From the NCBI GenBank assembly GCA_000612485.1, contig CP007494.1:1488001-1552000 (forward strand): a stretch of 64,000 nucleotides of DNA, written 5' to 3'. A program made the translations under genes and the position numbers. This document shows positions 39,620 to 51,342 of this stretch, piece by piece. The notes under the pieces are model-generated. The model was not told the DNA's origin, made no database searches, and worked only from the letters and a program-made list of their open reading frames with translations. The DNA is from Bordetella holmesii ATCC 51541. Its GTDB lineage: Bacteria; Pseudomonadota; Gammaproteobacteria; Burkholderiales; Burkholderiaceae_B. The first letter of the stretch is position 1. Every line of letters begins with the position of its first letter.

Positions 39620-40942
39620 ATGAAAATCACGGTCATAGGAACCGGCTATGTGGGCTTGGTGTCGGGCGCCTGCCTGGCGGACATGGGCAATGAAGTCATG
39701 TGCCTGGACACCAACGCCGACAAGATCGCCCAGTTGCGCCTGGGCCATATTCCCATCTACGAGCCCGGCCTGGAAGAATTGGTCCGGCGCAATGTGGCCG
39801 GTGGGCGCCTGCACTTTACCGACGACGTCGCCCAGAGCGTGGCCTTTGGCAGCGTGCAATTCATCGCCGTGGGCACCCCGCCGGGGGAGGACGGCTCGGC
39901 CGATCTGCAGTACGTGTTGGCCGCGGCGCGCAACGTGGCGCGGCACATGACCGCACCCAAGGTTGTGGTCGACAAATCCACCGTGCCAGTGGGCACAGCG
40001 GACAAAGTGCGCGCCACCATGGCGCAAGAGCTGGCCAACCGTGGCGTGGACCTGTCTTTCTCCGTGGCGTCCAACCCTGAGTTTCTCAAGGAAGGCGCGG
40101 CCATCGCCGATTTCATGAGCCCGGACCGCATCATCGTCGGCGCCGATGACGCGCACGCCATCGATGTCATGCGCCGCATCTACGCCCCCTTTCAGCGCAC
40201 CCATGAGCGCCTGATGGTCATGGACATCCGTTCGGCCGAGCTGGCCAAGTATGCGGCCAACGCCATGTTGGCCACGCGGATTTCCTTTATGAACGAAATG
40301 GCCAACCTGGCCGAGAAGCTCGGTGCCGACATCGAGCAGGTGCGCCGCGGCATCGGCGCGGATCCGCGTATCGGTTATCAGTTTCTCTATCCGGGTGTGG
40401 GCTATGGTGGCTCGTGCTTTCCGAAGGATGTGCAGGCCCTGGTGCGCACGGGCGCCGAGCATGGCGAGTCCATGCAGGTCATCCGGGCGGTCGAAGCGGC
40501 CAATGAGCGGCAGAAACTGCGCCTGGCCGAGAAAGTGCGGGCCATCTATGGCGATGATCTGGCTGGCCGGCGTTTTGCACTGTGGGGGTTGGCGTTCAAG
40601 CCCAACACGGACGACATGCGGGAGGCGCCCAGCCTGAGCATCATTGCCGATCTGACGCAGCGTGGCGCCCAGGTGCGTGCTTTCGATCCGGTGGCCATGG
40701 AGCAGGCGCGGCCGCTGCTGGCCGACAACCCGAACGTGACCCTGACGGCCGATATGTACGAGGCCCTCGATGGCGCCGATGGTCTGCTCATCGCCACCGA
40801 ATGGAAGGTATTCCGCGCGCCCGACTTCGAGCGGGTCAAACGCCTGCTCACGCGTGCCCTCATCATCGATGGACGCAACCTTTGGGTACCCGCGGAGATG
40901 CGTGACCAAGGGTTTGAGTACCAGGGCATAGGCCGGGCATGA
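39620..40942 (+). CDS. ugd: UDP-glucose 6-dehydrogenase
   Basis: 440 residues from ATG 39620. NAD site [51 protein letters not shown], catalytic Cys in [15 protein letters not shown] and central-domain [20 protein letters not shown]. It oxidises UDP-glucose to UDP-glucuronate for surface polysaccharides. The next gene, a glycosyltransferase, overlaps by 4 bases, so a joint role in surface glycan or LPS synthesis is likely. Confidence 0.96.
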   Translation: MKITVIGTGYVGLVSGACLADMGNEVMCLDTNADKIAQLRLGHIPIYEPGLEELVRRNVAGGRLHFTDDVAQSVAFGSVQFIAVGTPPGEDGSADLQYVLAAARNVARHMTAPKVVVDKSTVPVGTADKVRATMAQELANRGVDLSFSVASNPEFLKEGAAIADFMSPDRIIVGADDAHAIDVMRRIYAPFQRTHERLMVMDIRSAELAKYAANAMLATRISFMNEMANLAEKLGADIEQVRRGIGADPRIGYQFLYPGVGYGGSCFPKDVQALVRTGAEHGESMQVIRAVEAANERQKLRLAEKVRAIYGDDLAGRRFALWGLAFKPNTDDMREAPSLSIIADLTQRGAQVRAFDPVAMEQARPLLADNPNVTLTADMYEALDGADGLLIATEWKVFRAPDFERVKRLLTRALIIDGRNLWVPAEMRDQGFEYQGIGRA

Positions 40943-41994
40943 GGATTCTGCAGCTGAACTTCGAGAAAGGCTGGCGCGGCGGCGAACGGCAGACGCTTTA
41001 TTGCATGCGTGCGTTTCGCAAGGCCGGGCATGAGGTCGAGATTCTCTGCCGTGAAGGTGGGCCTCTGCAAGCCCGTGCTCGCGCCGAAGGGTTCACGGCC
41101 CACGGCGTGCGTAATGTCCCCGGGCAACTGGTCTTTCTGGCTCGCCACGGGCGCAGCTTCGACCTGCTGCATTCCCAGACGGCCAATACCAATACCTGGG
41201 CCGTGCTGACCAAGCCTTTGCACGGCCGTCCGGTCGTGTTCTCCCGCCGCACTTCGTTCGTGGTCGAGCCCGGCGAAGAATGGAAAACCGGCTTCAAATG
41301 GCGGCATGTGGATCTGCTGGTCGCCATCAGCGAAATGGCCGCCAGCGAGCCGCGCCGCCTCGGCATCGAGCCGGTCATCATCCGCAGCGCCGTCGAGCCA
41401 CATGTCATCGATGAGGCCAATGTGGCCAGCCTCGTGCAGGAGTACCGCCTGAGCGGCCGCAAGGTACTGGCCACCTCCGCTGCCCTCATCCGCGACAAGG
41501 ATCCCGTGACGCTGGTGCGGGCCGTGGGCGAACTGGCGCGCCAGCGGCGTGATGTCGTGTTTCTGCATTTTGGTGCGGGCGGGGATCGCGAAGCCGAGGC
41601 GCGTGCCGAAGTCCAGAAGCTGGGCATCGGCGATGTCTATCTGTTTACGGGCTTTCGCAAGGGCGTCGAAGACTTCTACAGCATCATGGACGTCTTTGTC
41701 ATGGCGTCGAGCGAAGAGGCGTTAGGCAGCAGTGTGCTGGATGCCTTTTTGCAGAAAGTGCCGGTGGTCTCCACCGATGCTGGGGGCCTGAAAGAAAGCC
41801 TGGCTGATGGCCGCGGAGTCTTGGTGGCCGTGGGCGACCACCAGGCCATGGCGGCCGGCATGGCGCGCTGCCTGGACGATTTGGCCTTTCGGGCCGAGGT
41901 CACGCAACGTGCCTACGATTACGTGCGCACCGAGCACGATGTCACGGAAATGGGCCGCCGCTACTTGGCGGAGTTCGAACGCCTGCGCCGCTGA
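40939..41994 (+). CDS. Glycosyltransferase, GT4 family (GT-B fold)
   Basis: 351 residues, overlapping ugd by ATGA. N-terminal domain: [20 protein letters not shown] (acceptor-side glycine motif) and [15 protein letters not shown]-terminal domain: [60 protein letters not shown] and the nucleotide-sugar E-x7-E region [20 protein letters not shown]. It transfers a sugar from a nucleotide donor, probably to LPS core or a polysaccharide. Donor not predictable, though the link to ugd points to uronic acid chemistry. Confidence 0.9.
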   Translation: MRILQLNFEKGWRGGERQTLYCMRAFRKAGHEVEILCREGGPLQARARAEGFTAHGVRNVPGQLVFLARHGRSFDLLHSQTANTNTWAVLTKPLHGRPVVFSRRTSFVVEPGEEWKTGFKWRHVDLLVAISEMAASEPRRLGIEPVIIRSAVEPHVIDEANVASLVQEYRLSGRKVLATSAALIRDKDPVTLVRAVGELARQRRDVVFLHFGAGGDREAEARAEVQKLGIGDVYLFTGFRKGVEDFYSIMDVFVMASSEEALGSSVLDAFLQKVPVVSTDAGGLKESLADGRGVLVAVGDHQAMAAGMARCLDDLAFRAEVTQRAYDYVRTEHDVTEMGRRYLAEFERLRR

Positions 41995-42516
41995 TCAGGC
42001 CGCCGGCGTGGCCGGCGGCAGCTCCACCCGGGTTTCGAACTTGGCCCGGTGTACAGAGAAAAACGTCCGCACATTGCGCACATTGGCATGCGCCGTGAAA
42101 GCACGATGGGCCAGGGCGTGATAGGCCGGCATGTCTCGCACCAGCACGATGACCACGAAGTCCGGGCCGGGCGAGACCCGGTAGCACTGCAGCACGGCAG
42201 GCTCGGCCAGCATCAAGTGCTCGAACTCATCCAGGCGTTCCGCTGCCTGGACATCCAGCGTAATCTCCACTATTGCCGTCAGCGAGCTGCCCAAACGGGT
42301 TGCATCTAAGAGCGCCACCTGGCGCGCGATGATGCCGGTGTCGGTCAGCCGCCGTACGCGACGCAGGCAGGTGGGTGGCGACGCGTGCACGCGCAGCGCC
42401 AACTCCTGATTGGTAAGTGCGCTATCGCGTTGCAGTTGTTCCAGGATGCGTCGGTCCAGATCATCCAGAACCGGCAATGCGGTCGTCGAGGGTGTCATTT
42501 CCTGGGTTTTCTGCAT
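41995..42516 (-). CDS. Lrp/AsnC-family transcription regulator
   Basis: 173 residues. Helix-turn-helix DDLDRRILEQLQRDSALTNQ and LALRVHASPPTCLRRVRRLT, followed by the RAM ligand domain (LTAIVEITLDVQAAERLDEF, CYRVSPGPDFVVIVLVRDMP). Lrp family members sense amino acids as oligomers. Divergent from glmS across an AT-rich 147-bp region that should hold both promoters and perhaps its own binding site. Target unknown. Confidence 0.93.
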   Translation of the reverse strand: MQKTQEMTPSTTALPVLDDLDRRILEQLQRDSALTNQELALRVHASPPTCLRRVRRLTDTGIIARQVALLDATRLGSSLTAIVEITLDVQAAERLDEFEHLMLAEPAVLQCYRVSPGPDFVVIVLVRDMPAYHALAHRAFTAHANVRNVRTFFSVHRAKFETRVELPPATPAA

Positions 42517-42663
42517 TTATTTTTCATAAACTTGCCAATAACGAAAGAATAGTTAATCACATATTTGTAAAAAAATAAACTTTCATAACAGTGAGAATAT
42601 AGAAATCTAATTTCTTGATGCTGCGCGCACAATGCGCACACTATCTTTTAAGGAGCTACGCTC

Positions 42664-44496
<1,833 letters not shown>

Positions 44497-44612
44497 AGTT
44501 TTGGGTGGCTGGACGGATTTTGACAACGAGAAATAAAGTCGGTCGCGAGGTCAATAGCGCCGTTCTCCCGCCATTTGCTCTTTTCTTGTCGCAATCTCAC
44601 TCGTAAAAGTAG

Positions 44613-44636
44613 ATAAGGCCGCTCGCGCGGCCTTAT
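44613..44636 (+). terminator. Stem-loop terminator after glmS
   Basis: ATAAGGCCGC, loop TCGC, GCGGCCTTAT, followed by a short TTTAC; 116 bases past the glmS stop. No T-run on either side is long, so strength is uncertain. Confidence 0.65.
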
Positions 44637-44662
44637 TTACGTCGGGCATCAGGTGAACCACG

Positions 44663-44860
44663 GTGCCTTGGCGGCATGTGGTGCCGGGCGCGATTGTGAG
44701 GGCGGCGCCGGCATATGGCGCGGTCGGCTCGCTGATGGCTTTGCTGCTGTGGATTTATTACTCGGCGCAGATTTTCTTCTTCGGCGCGGTGGTGACGCGG
44801 CAGCGCGCGCTGCGGGCCCGGCGGGTTGAGGGCGAGGCTGCTGCGGCGGCCTCTGCCTGA
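44663..44860 (+). pseudogene. BrkB/YihY-family C-terminal remnant
   Basis: Residues [12 protein letters not shown] and [20 protein letters not shown] followed by [11 protein letters not shown] match two separated parts of the BrkB/YihY membrane family (last two helices) joined with the intervening helix missing. Only about 65 codons remain of a protein usually near 300-400 residues. It is a relic at the edge of the iron-uptake cluster. Confidence 0.7.
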
Positions 44861-44938
44861 GAGAAAACCTCATCTTTGGTTCAGAAACCGGGCGCGAGCG
44901 GGCCTTGTTGGTTTCTGAACCTGGGCAAGGTGCTAGTT

Positions 44939-47343
44939 TTAGAAAGTGCCGCGCAGGGTCAGCATGACGTTGCGCGGGTCACCATAGAAGCCACCGTTAT
45001 TGGTGCCGACGTTGGTGAAGTAGCGCTTGTCGAAAATGTTGTTGACGTTGACCGACGCAGCCCAATTTTTGTTGATGCGGTAGCGCGCAAACGCGCTCCA
45101 GACGGCCCGGCCCGGGTTGTCAAAACGCACCGAGCCGGTGTCATAGCTGCCGCTTTCGGCATTGACGCCACCACCCAGCGTGAAGCGGTTCCATTCACCC
45201 GGGAGACGGTAGGTGCTCCACAGGCGCAGCATATGCTTGGGCGTGAAGCCGTTGAGCGTCTTGCCCTCGTTGTTCTGGTCCTGCAGATACTTGGTGGTGT
45301 TGAAGGTGTAGCCGGCAAAGAGGTTCCAGCCGGCCATGATTTCACCACTGATTTCGGCATCCACGCCCTGGCTGCGCACCTTGCCCGAGGCCACAGAGCA
45401 GTACCATCCCATATCGCATTCGGGATCGCTGCTGTAGTCGGTCTGGGCGCGGTTTTTCTGGTCAATGCGGAACAGGGCGATCGTGGTGTTGACCTTGCCG
45501 TCGAGCAACTCACCCTTCAAACCGATTTCGTAGTTGGAACCCAGGATGGGCTTCAACTGTGCACCGCCTTTGTCGCGTTCGCTTTGCGGCTTGAATATAT
45601 CGGCGTAGCTGGCATACAGCGACCATTGCGGCGTCAGTTCGAAAATCAAACCGGCATAAGGCGTGAATTCGGCGGAAACGCGCTGTTTGTAAACCGAATC
45701 TTCGGTATAGCGGCCGGTGGTTTTGGTGTCCCAGACGATGTCATACCAGCTCATGCGGCCACCCAGAATCAGCCTCAACGGCTGGGCCAGTTGCAGGTGG
45801 GCGGCCGTGTAAACACCGTATTGCTCGCTCTTGCCGTCGCGGTGTTCGAGAGAGCTGTCGTCCATCTCTTCTGGCTGGGCTCGCGCAGATTGGGGATATT
45901 GAAAATATCGCCCACGTAGTAATTCGACAGGCCGCCGTAATCGGTGGCGATGGTGTTGCGAGCGTAGTTGGCGCCCACGAGCAGCTCATGCTGCAGACCA
46001 AAGGCGTCGATCTTGCCGATCAGGTTGGCGTCGATACCGCCGATTTTGATGTCATTGCGCGTGGTTTCAGCGTACATAGCGCCGAAGTTATTACTGGGGT
46101 CCACTTCGGCGACCGAACTGGCGAACTTCATGTTCAGGCGTTCACGCATATTGACCGCCGTGATCTTGCCCTGCCAGTTGTCATTGAAGCGGTGCGTCAG
46201 ATCAAAGTAGGTGGTCTGCGTGGTGGAGTGGCGCTTGTTCCAGCTGGGCTCCATGGAGAACGAACGCACCACGTCGAGTGTTTTTCCATTGCTGTACGAC
46301 GGAAGACCGCGCACATTGGGCGTGCCGTCAGTGACCTCATAGGCCAGACCCAGGCTGACCTGGGTCAGCGGCGTGATGTCGTACTCCAGCGTGCCGTAAT
46401 AGGTCTGGTTGGTGCTGTTGACGTGGTCAATGAAGGAGCCGGCCTTCTCGACATCCACCACCGCACGTCCGCGCAGCGTGTCCTCTTCATTGAGCGTACC
46501 GCCGCCATCGAGCTGGGTGCCAAAGCGATTCCACATGCCGGCCGTGGTGGTGACACTGAAGCCCGGCTCGGCCAGCACACGCTTGCGCACGAAGTTGACG
46601 GCGCCGCTGGGCTCGCCGCCGCCTTGCAGCAAACCGGAGGCGCCGCGCAGCACTTCTACCCGGTCATAGATGGCTGTACCGCCGGTGTAATTGCTGGCGC
46701 GGCCGTAGGCGCCACGTTCTAGCGGAACACCGTCATACTGGTACCAGGTGTTGCGAAAGCCGCGCGAAAAAACATATTTGCCGAGCTGCGGGCTTTGCTG
46801 CAGTGTAATGCCGGTGGTGTTGGCCAGGGCGTCATAGATCGACGTCATGCCCTGCTCGTCCATCCGCTCACGCGTGACCACGCTGATGGCCTGCGGAATG
46901 TCTTTCAGCGATTGCGTGCCCTTGCCTATGGTGGTTACCAGCGAGGTATACGACTCCGTGCCTTCGGTGGTGGCGCTCAGCGACGTCAGGCCGGTGACCA
47001 GTACCGGTTCCAGCGTCACATCGCCACGCCCTACCGGATAGATGGTGACCAGGCCATCTTCGATCTCGGCACGCAAGCCCGAACCGGCCAGAAGGCGCTC
47101 AAAGGCTTCGCGTGCGGTGTAGCGGCCTTGCAGCGCCGGCGCCGATTTGGCGGCGATCAAGGTCGGCTGCACCATCAGCTCCAGCTTGGCCTGGCGGGCC
47201 AGCGCGTCCAGCGCCAGCGCCAGCGGTTGCGCCGGAATACTGATCTCGACGGTGTCCGCGGATTGGGCTTGAACCGTGGCAGCGCCAAACAGCAAGGCGA
47301 TGCTGACGGCCAAGGGAGCTGGCCGGATGCGGAAGCGGGACAT
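44939..47343 (-). pseudogene. TonB-dependent siderophore receptor with STN domain, single-base frameshift
   Basis: Start ATG 47343 (MSRFRIRPAPLAVSIALLFG signal peptide). The STN secretin/TonB N-terminal domain (IPAQPLALALDALARQAKLE, YTAREAFERLLAGSGL) shows it also signals to FecR. The plug (SLKDIPQAISVVTRERMDEQ, VEVLRGASGLLQGGGEPSGA) and barrel follow; the frame breaks at LREPSQK near 45868, and DDSSLEHRDGKSEQYGVYTA continues one frame away to the terminal VMLTLRGTF. One base lost in AAGAGATGG. Repaired, about 801 residues. Its promoter matches one before the PepSY gene. It resembles the sigma-controlled BfrZ-type receptors of Bordetella; the ligand is unknown. Confidence 0.88.
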
Positions 47344-47381
47344 GCGTGGGTCTCCTGAAAGTAGATTAAGAATCCTTCTCA

Positions 47382-47415
47382 AGTAGACGCAGCAGGTCTG
47401 CGTAACCCAACCCTG
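47382..47415 (-). promoter_or_regulatory. ECF sigma promoter of the TonB receptor
   Basis: Minus strand CAGGGTTGGG, 15 bases, GCGTCTACT. The same two boxes at the same spacing occur before the PepSY gene (49296-49329). Located 39 bases upstream of the receptor ATG; the CGTC core is typical of ECF -10 boxes. Confidence 0.75.
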
Positions 47416-47435
47416 TTTCGAAAAAAATTTCAGCG

Positions 47436-47726
47436 TCACGACAAAACACGTAAAAGAAGCAGCAACAGCGCGGCGCCGGCGGCCCACGCCATTACCCATA
47501 TCCAGGCCCGCAACGCCGTCGCCACGCGGAACACCGGCAGCACCAGCAGGGCATAAATAGCAAAGGCCAGCAGACTGCTCGCCAGTACACTGGTGGCGGG
47601 AGCGATCGAGCGCGACAACAGCAAGGCCAGCGCCGAGGTGATCAAGGCAGTGGCGCTATATCCGCCCACAATGGCCGCCAGCGTGCGGCTCAGGACGCCC
47701 AGCCGATAAGAGGTGTCGGTCTTCAT
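47436..47726 (-). CDS. DUF3649 iron-uptake-associated membrane protein
   Basis: 96 residues with three hydrophobic segments: RTLAAIVGGYSATALITSAL, VLASSLLAFAIYALLVLPVF and WIWVMAWAAGAALLLLLLR. Proteins of DUF3649 occur beside PepSY membrane proteins and TonB receptors in iron-uptake loci. Overlaps the PepSY stop by 4 bases (ATGA), so translationally coupled. Biochemical role unknown. Confidence 0.82.
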   Translation of the reverse strand: MKTDTSYRLGVLSRTLAAIVGGYSATALITSALALLLSRSIAPATSVLASSLLAFAIYALLVLPVFRVATALRAWIWVMAWAAGAALLLLLLRVLS

Positions 47727-49228
47727 GAGGTGCTGCGCCGCAGTCGCAAAGCAAGGCCGCCCAGAACCACGGCGAAGGCCAGCGAGATCAACTCAACAGC
47801 AGCCCGCTGGCCGTCGCCCCCCGCCAGATACAGACCCAGATGCTGACCGGTGCTGACGTAGTTCAAGAGCGGCAAGCCCAGACAAAGCACGGCCGTCAGC
47901 GACAACTGTTCGTGCCAGACACGTTCTGCAGGCCTGCAGAGGGCGTGCAGCAAGGCCGCCAGCCATACCAGCAGAAAGACTCTAATCTCCCAATCGGCGC
48001 GCCCGGGCAGCGAGGCCGGAATCAAGCGATTGGCATAAAAGTAAGCGATGCTGGCCAAGCAGATGCCCGCCATGGTGGCGGCATTTAGGGCTGCCGTCAG
48101 GCGATAAAAACGCGGCGTGGCTGGACCAAACTCATGCTGGCTTTTGCGGGCTCGCTTGCTGAGAAACATTACATTGCCGCAAGCCAGCATCAGGGTACCC
48201 AGCAGGTCCGACAGAAAGTACAGCCACTTCAAGCCCCAGCCGGCAAAGCGCGTCAGATGCAAAGACTCCATCACGCCATGGACGGCCTCGGCATGCATGG
48301 GGTCATGTGGGGTGTTCAGTTTGACCAACTGGCCACCGGCAAAACTGGCGATGGCCATGGGGTTGCCCAGCGTCAGTGCGGGCTTGCCGGGGTCCACCGT
48401 GCCAAAGACTCTGACCCGGTCCGGAAACTCGATCAGCACCATGCTTGCACGTTGTCGTGTCAGCGACTCAGTGCCTGCCACCATGGCAGGCAGGCCGTCA
48501 AAACGCGGGCCGCTGGCCGGCGCATCGCCATGCAGCGCCGCCTGATAGCGCGAGTACCCGTAATCGCCAAACAGGGTTTGCAGCGGCCACGGCATATAGC
48601 TCAGGTAAAACACGGCCAGCCCGGTGTAGACGATCATGAAGAGAAACGGCAGGGTCAGCACGGCGCTGACGTTGTGCGCATCCATCCAGGTACGCAGGCC
48701 TTTGCCTGGCCGGAACAGAAAGAAATCCTGAAAGATCCGCCGGTGAATGATGACGCCGGTCAGCAGCGCCACCAGCATGCCTATGGACACCAGGCCGACC
48801 AGCCAATAGCCCAGCACCGGCAGATGCAGCGTGTAGTGAAAAGACATAAAGTGACGGCCACCCTGCGTATCGCGCCCCCATGGCTGCGGCAGCACCTCGC
48901 CATTGCCCGGATGCAGCTTGAGCTCTTCTACACCACCGCGACCCGCCCAGGCCACCGTCATGGCTCCGCCTTCGTGCGCCGGTAATTCGATTCGCCAGAA
49001 GCGCGCGCCGCTGCCCGCGGATTCGAGATAGCGCAGCGCCAGCTCCAGTGGCGTCAGGTGGACGGACGCCACGGCCGGCAGCGTGGGTTCGGCCGTCATC
49101 CAGCGCGTAATCGGTTCGCGGAACACACTCAGAGTACCGGTGAAGAAAATGGCGCACAGCAGCCAGCCGCAGAACAGGCCTGTCCAGGTGTGCAGCCATG
49201 ACATGGCGGGGCGCAGTGCTGGCTTCAT
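47723..49228 (-). CDS. PepSY-associated inner-membrane protein (possible siderophore-iron reductase)
   Basis: 501 residues of the PepSY_TM (PiuB-like) family. SWLHTWTGLFCGWLLCAIFF, FMSFHYTLHLPVLGYWLVGL, MDAHNVSAVLTLPFLFMIVY and GVMESLHLTRFAGWGLKWLY carry paired His in membrane helices, as expected for haem-binding ferric reductases of this type. It probably reduces or releases iron from siderophore in the periplasm or membrane. It has its own ECF promoter just upstream. Confidence 0.88.
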   Translation of the reverse strand: MKPALRPAMSWLHTWTGLFCGWLLCAIFFTGTLSVFREPITRWMTAEPTLPAVASVHLTPLELALRYLESAGSGARFWRIELPAHEGGAMTVAWAGRGGVEELKLHPGNGEVLPQPWGRDTQGGRHFMSFHYTLHLPVLGYWLVGLVSIGMLVALLTGVIIHRRIFQDFFLFRPGKGLRTWMDAHNVSAVLTLPFLFMIVYTGLAVFYLSYMPWPLQTLFGDYGYSRYQAALHGDAPASGPRFDGLPAMVAGTESLTRQRASMVLIEFPDRVRVFGTVDPGKPALTLGNPMAIASFAGGQLVKLNTPHDPMHAEAVHGVMESLHLTRFAGWGLKWLYFLSDLLGTLMLACGNVMFLSKRARKSQHEFGPATPRFYRLTAALNAATMAGICLASIAYFYANRLIPASLPGRADWEIRVFLLVWLAALLHALCRPAERVWHEQLSLTAVLCLGLPLLNYVSTGQHLGLYLAGGDGQRAAVELISLAFAVVLGGLALRLRRSTS

Positions 49229-49295
49229 GGCGCGAGGACGGGCGCGGGCAGCGCTGAATGTGACAAAGAAACTCCGGAAAACTCATGGCCTACTG

Positions 49296-49329
49296 AGTAG
49301 ACGCACGAGGCCGGAAAATCCCAACCCTG
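49296..49329 (-). promoter_or_regulatory. ECF sigma promoter of the PepSY-DUF3649 genes
   Basis: Minus strand CAGGGTTGGG, 15 bases, GCGTCTACT; the same boxes as at 47382-47415. It lies 68 bases before the PepSY ATG and immediately after the fecR stop. Confidence 0.75.
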
Positions 49330-49331
49330 GT

Positions 49332-50363
49332 TCAGGAAAGCGGGGCGATCTCCATGACGTCACCCTGCGGCAGCAACTGCACCGGCAGAACCTTGGGCAG
49401 ATTGCGTTTGAAATTGCCGAGGTTGCGCGGGTCAAAGGTGCCGGTCAGCCGCAGGGCGCCAACCGCTGCATTGCGCACGTGCAAACCGGTCGCGCCGTAG
49501 CGCTCAAACTCGGCCAGCGCCTGCGAAAGTGGCGTGTTATTGAATGAGACCATGCCGTCGCGCCACGGGGCGATACCGGCTGATGCCACGGGCGTCACCG
49601 GCGCCATGTCGCCATCGGCGGAGGCGCTCAATTGCTGGCCCGGTGTCAGCACTTCTGCTGCGGCAAAATAGGCACCCCAGCCTTCGGCACGCGCCACCTT
49701 GACCTTGCCTTCGTCTACCGCCACACGCACGCCATCGTCGCCGGGCACGCCCACGGTGTGGCGCACCGAGAAGCGGGTGCCGACGACGGTGATCTTCAAA
49801 GGGCCGGCCAGCACATCGAAGGGCCGCGTGGCGTCGCCCTGCACCTGAAACACGGCCTGGCCGTCCGGAATGCTGACAACGCGCCGTTTCTCATACAGTT
49901 TGACCTCGACCCGGGTCGCCGTATCCAGACGCAGCAAGCTGCCATCAGGCAGCGTCACATCGCGCTGTTCGCCGCGCGCGGTGACAAAGGTCTCGGCATA
50001 CAGCGCGGGCGGCGTATGCCATTGTGACCAGGCCAGATACGCCATGCCGCCCACCATCAGCGCGCTGATGGCGGGCGTCCAGCGGCTCAGTGCCGCCAGC
50101 CAGAAAGCCCGGCCGCGAGCTCGTGGTTTATCGGCCTGGCGCTTGTCGGCCGCCAATTGCCGCCGCAGCCCGTCTACGCCGGCGCTGGGCAGGGCGTCCA
50201 GTTGCGACCACTCCCGGGTCCAGCGCTCATAGGCCTGACGGTGCGCGGGATCCGCATCCAACCATGCACGCAGCTCGGCCGTGGGCTGCTCGCCGCAACG
50301 CACGAACCAATCCAGCGCCTCGGCATCGAGATCGCGGCGGTCAGGGTTGGAAAGTGGCGTCAT
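49332..50363 (-). CDS. FecR-type anti-sigma regulator
   Basis: 343 residues from ATG 50363. N-terminal cytoplasmic DUF4880/anti-sigma part (DAEALDWFVRCGEQPTAELR, HRQAYERWTREWSQLDAL), one membrane helix near residue 105 (TPAISALMVGGMAYLAW), and the periplasmic FecR domain (TARGEQRDVTLPDGSLLRLD, ITVVGTRFSVRH, VDEGKVKVARAEGW) plus a C-terminal STN-like part. It transmits the ligand-bound state of the receptor at 44939-47343 to the sigma factor next to it. Confidence 0.92.
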   Translation of the reverse strand: MTPLSNPDRRDLDAEALDWFVRCGEQPTAELRAWLDADPAHRQAYERWTREWSQLDALPSAGVDGLRRQLAADKRQADKPRARGRAFWLAALSRWTPAISALMVGGMAYLAWSQWHTPPALYAETFVTARGEQRDVTLPDGSLLRLDTATRVEVKLYEKRRVVSIPDGQAVFQVQGDATRPFDVLAGPLKITVVGTRFSVRHTVGVPGDDGVRVAVDEGKVKVARAEGWGAYFAAAEVLTPGQQLSASADGDMAPVTPVASAGIAPWRDGMVSFNNTPLSQALAEFERYGATGLHVRNAAVGALRLTGTFDPRNLGNFKRNLPKVLPVQLLPQGDVMEIAPLS

Positions 50364-50436
50364 GCGGCAGCTCGCTTGGCAACAGCGGAGAAAACAGGCC
50401 GCAGTATCGTGGATTTCTGCCGGCGGTGCAGAGACA

Positions 50437-50991
50437 TCATCGCGCACCCTTGGCCGCATCGCCTTCATGGCAACGGCGGCAGACCAGCATGGCGGTCTTG
50501 ATATGGCGTTCGACCATGGTCAGCGAGATACCCATCTGCCGGGCTACCTCGGCCTGTGGCAGAGCATCGAATTTATGCAGAATGAAGGCCTCGCGGCAAC
50601 GCAGCGGCAGGCTGCCGATGACATTGAGCAGCGCCTCGGTATTCTGCGCCGAGATGGCGGCCGTCTCGGGTTCAAGAGCTTCAGGCGCGGTCAGAAAGGG
50701 TTGCAAGGACGGCTGCAAGGCTTCATCGTCGTCCAGCGCCACGGTTTGCCCGCGCACGCTGTCGCGCCGGTGCTGGTCTATCACCAGATTGCGTGCGGTG
50801 CGGTAGAGCAAGGCGCGTGGCTCGGCCACCGCCTGGCCGGATTGCTGCACCGCCAGCACGCGCGCATAGCTCTCCTGCGCCAGATCTGCCGCGACATCGC
50901 TGTCGTTGACGGACCGGTGCAAAAACTTGAGCAGTTCACGGTAATAGCGGACAACCACAGCGGCCTTGGCATCGAAGCCGGTGTGCGTCAC
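50437..50991 (-). CDS. FecI-type ECF sigma factor
   Basis: 184 residues from GTG 50991. Region 2 (YYRELLKFLHRSVNDSDVAA, DLAQESYARVLAVQQSG, ALLYRTARNLVIDQHRRDSV) and region 4 (SLPLRCREAFILHKFDALPQ, EVARQMGISLTMVERHIKTA). ATGs at 51027 and 51033 are in frame but fall inside the Fur-box-like sequence, so the GTG is preferred. Iron-starvation sigma factor that should read the two matching promoters in this cluster. fecR begins 73 bases downstream of its stop. Confidence 0.9.
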   Translation of the reverse strand: MTHTGFDAKAAVVVRYYRELLKFLHRSVNDSDVAADLAQESYARVLAVQQSGQAVAEPRALLYRTARNLVIDQHRRDSVRGQTVALDDDEALQPSLQPFLTAPEALEPETAAISAQNTEALLNVIGSLPLRCREAFILHKFDALPQAEVARQMGISLTMVERHIKTAMLVCRRCHEGDAAKGAR

Positions 50992-51012
50992 CGGACGGCG
51001 GCGAGTATATAC

Positions 51013-51031
51013 GCAAATGAGAATCATGCTC
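51013..51031 (-). promoter_or_regulatory. Fur box upstream of the ECF sigma gene
   Basis: Agrees with the 19-bp Fur consensus GATAATGATAATCATTATC at 14 positions; core AATGAGAATCATG. Located 22 bases before the GTG start, where Fur would block transcription when iron is plentiful. Confidence 0.7.
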
Positions 51032-51052
51032 AAATTCGCCGGAGGCCACTGT

Positions 51053-51232
51053 TGCAGCCGACAGACAGCGCCCTCTTCCCCCGGGAGTGGCCCACATCCC
51101 CCGCCCTATAAAAGCTCCGGCGGCCTGCGCCGCATTCTGAACGTCCCGCGCTACTGCTGGCAGGACCTGAAAGCCGCCGTCAAATAGGAAGCCGCTTTCC
51201 ACCAGGAGCTCGCGCTGGCGAGCGTTCTAGCG
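51053..51232 (+). pseudogene. dgkA: dgkA remnant (diacylglycerol kinase) with internal TAG
   Basis: PYKSSGGLRRILNVPRYCWQ and DLKAAVK, then TAG (51185-51187), then EAAFHQELALASVLA in the same frame match the N-terminal amphipathic part of the small prokaryotic diacylglycerol kinase. Similarity ends near 51230; the three membrane helices are missing. The start codon is unclear; a TTG near 51052 is in another frame. Confidence 0.7.
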
Positions 51233-51342
51233 ACGGATGGTCCTGGGCAGAGCATCGGGAAGAAAGTTCGCCTTCTCGATCGGAGGAGGTACAGCGGTAA
51301 TCTCCAGACGCGGATGACTTGCTTTGTTCCATAACCTATGAC

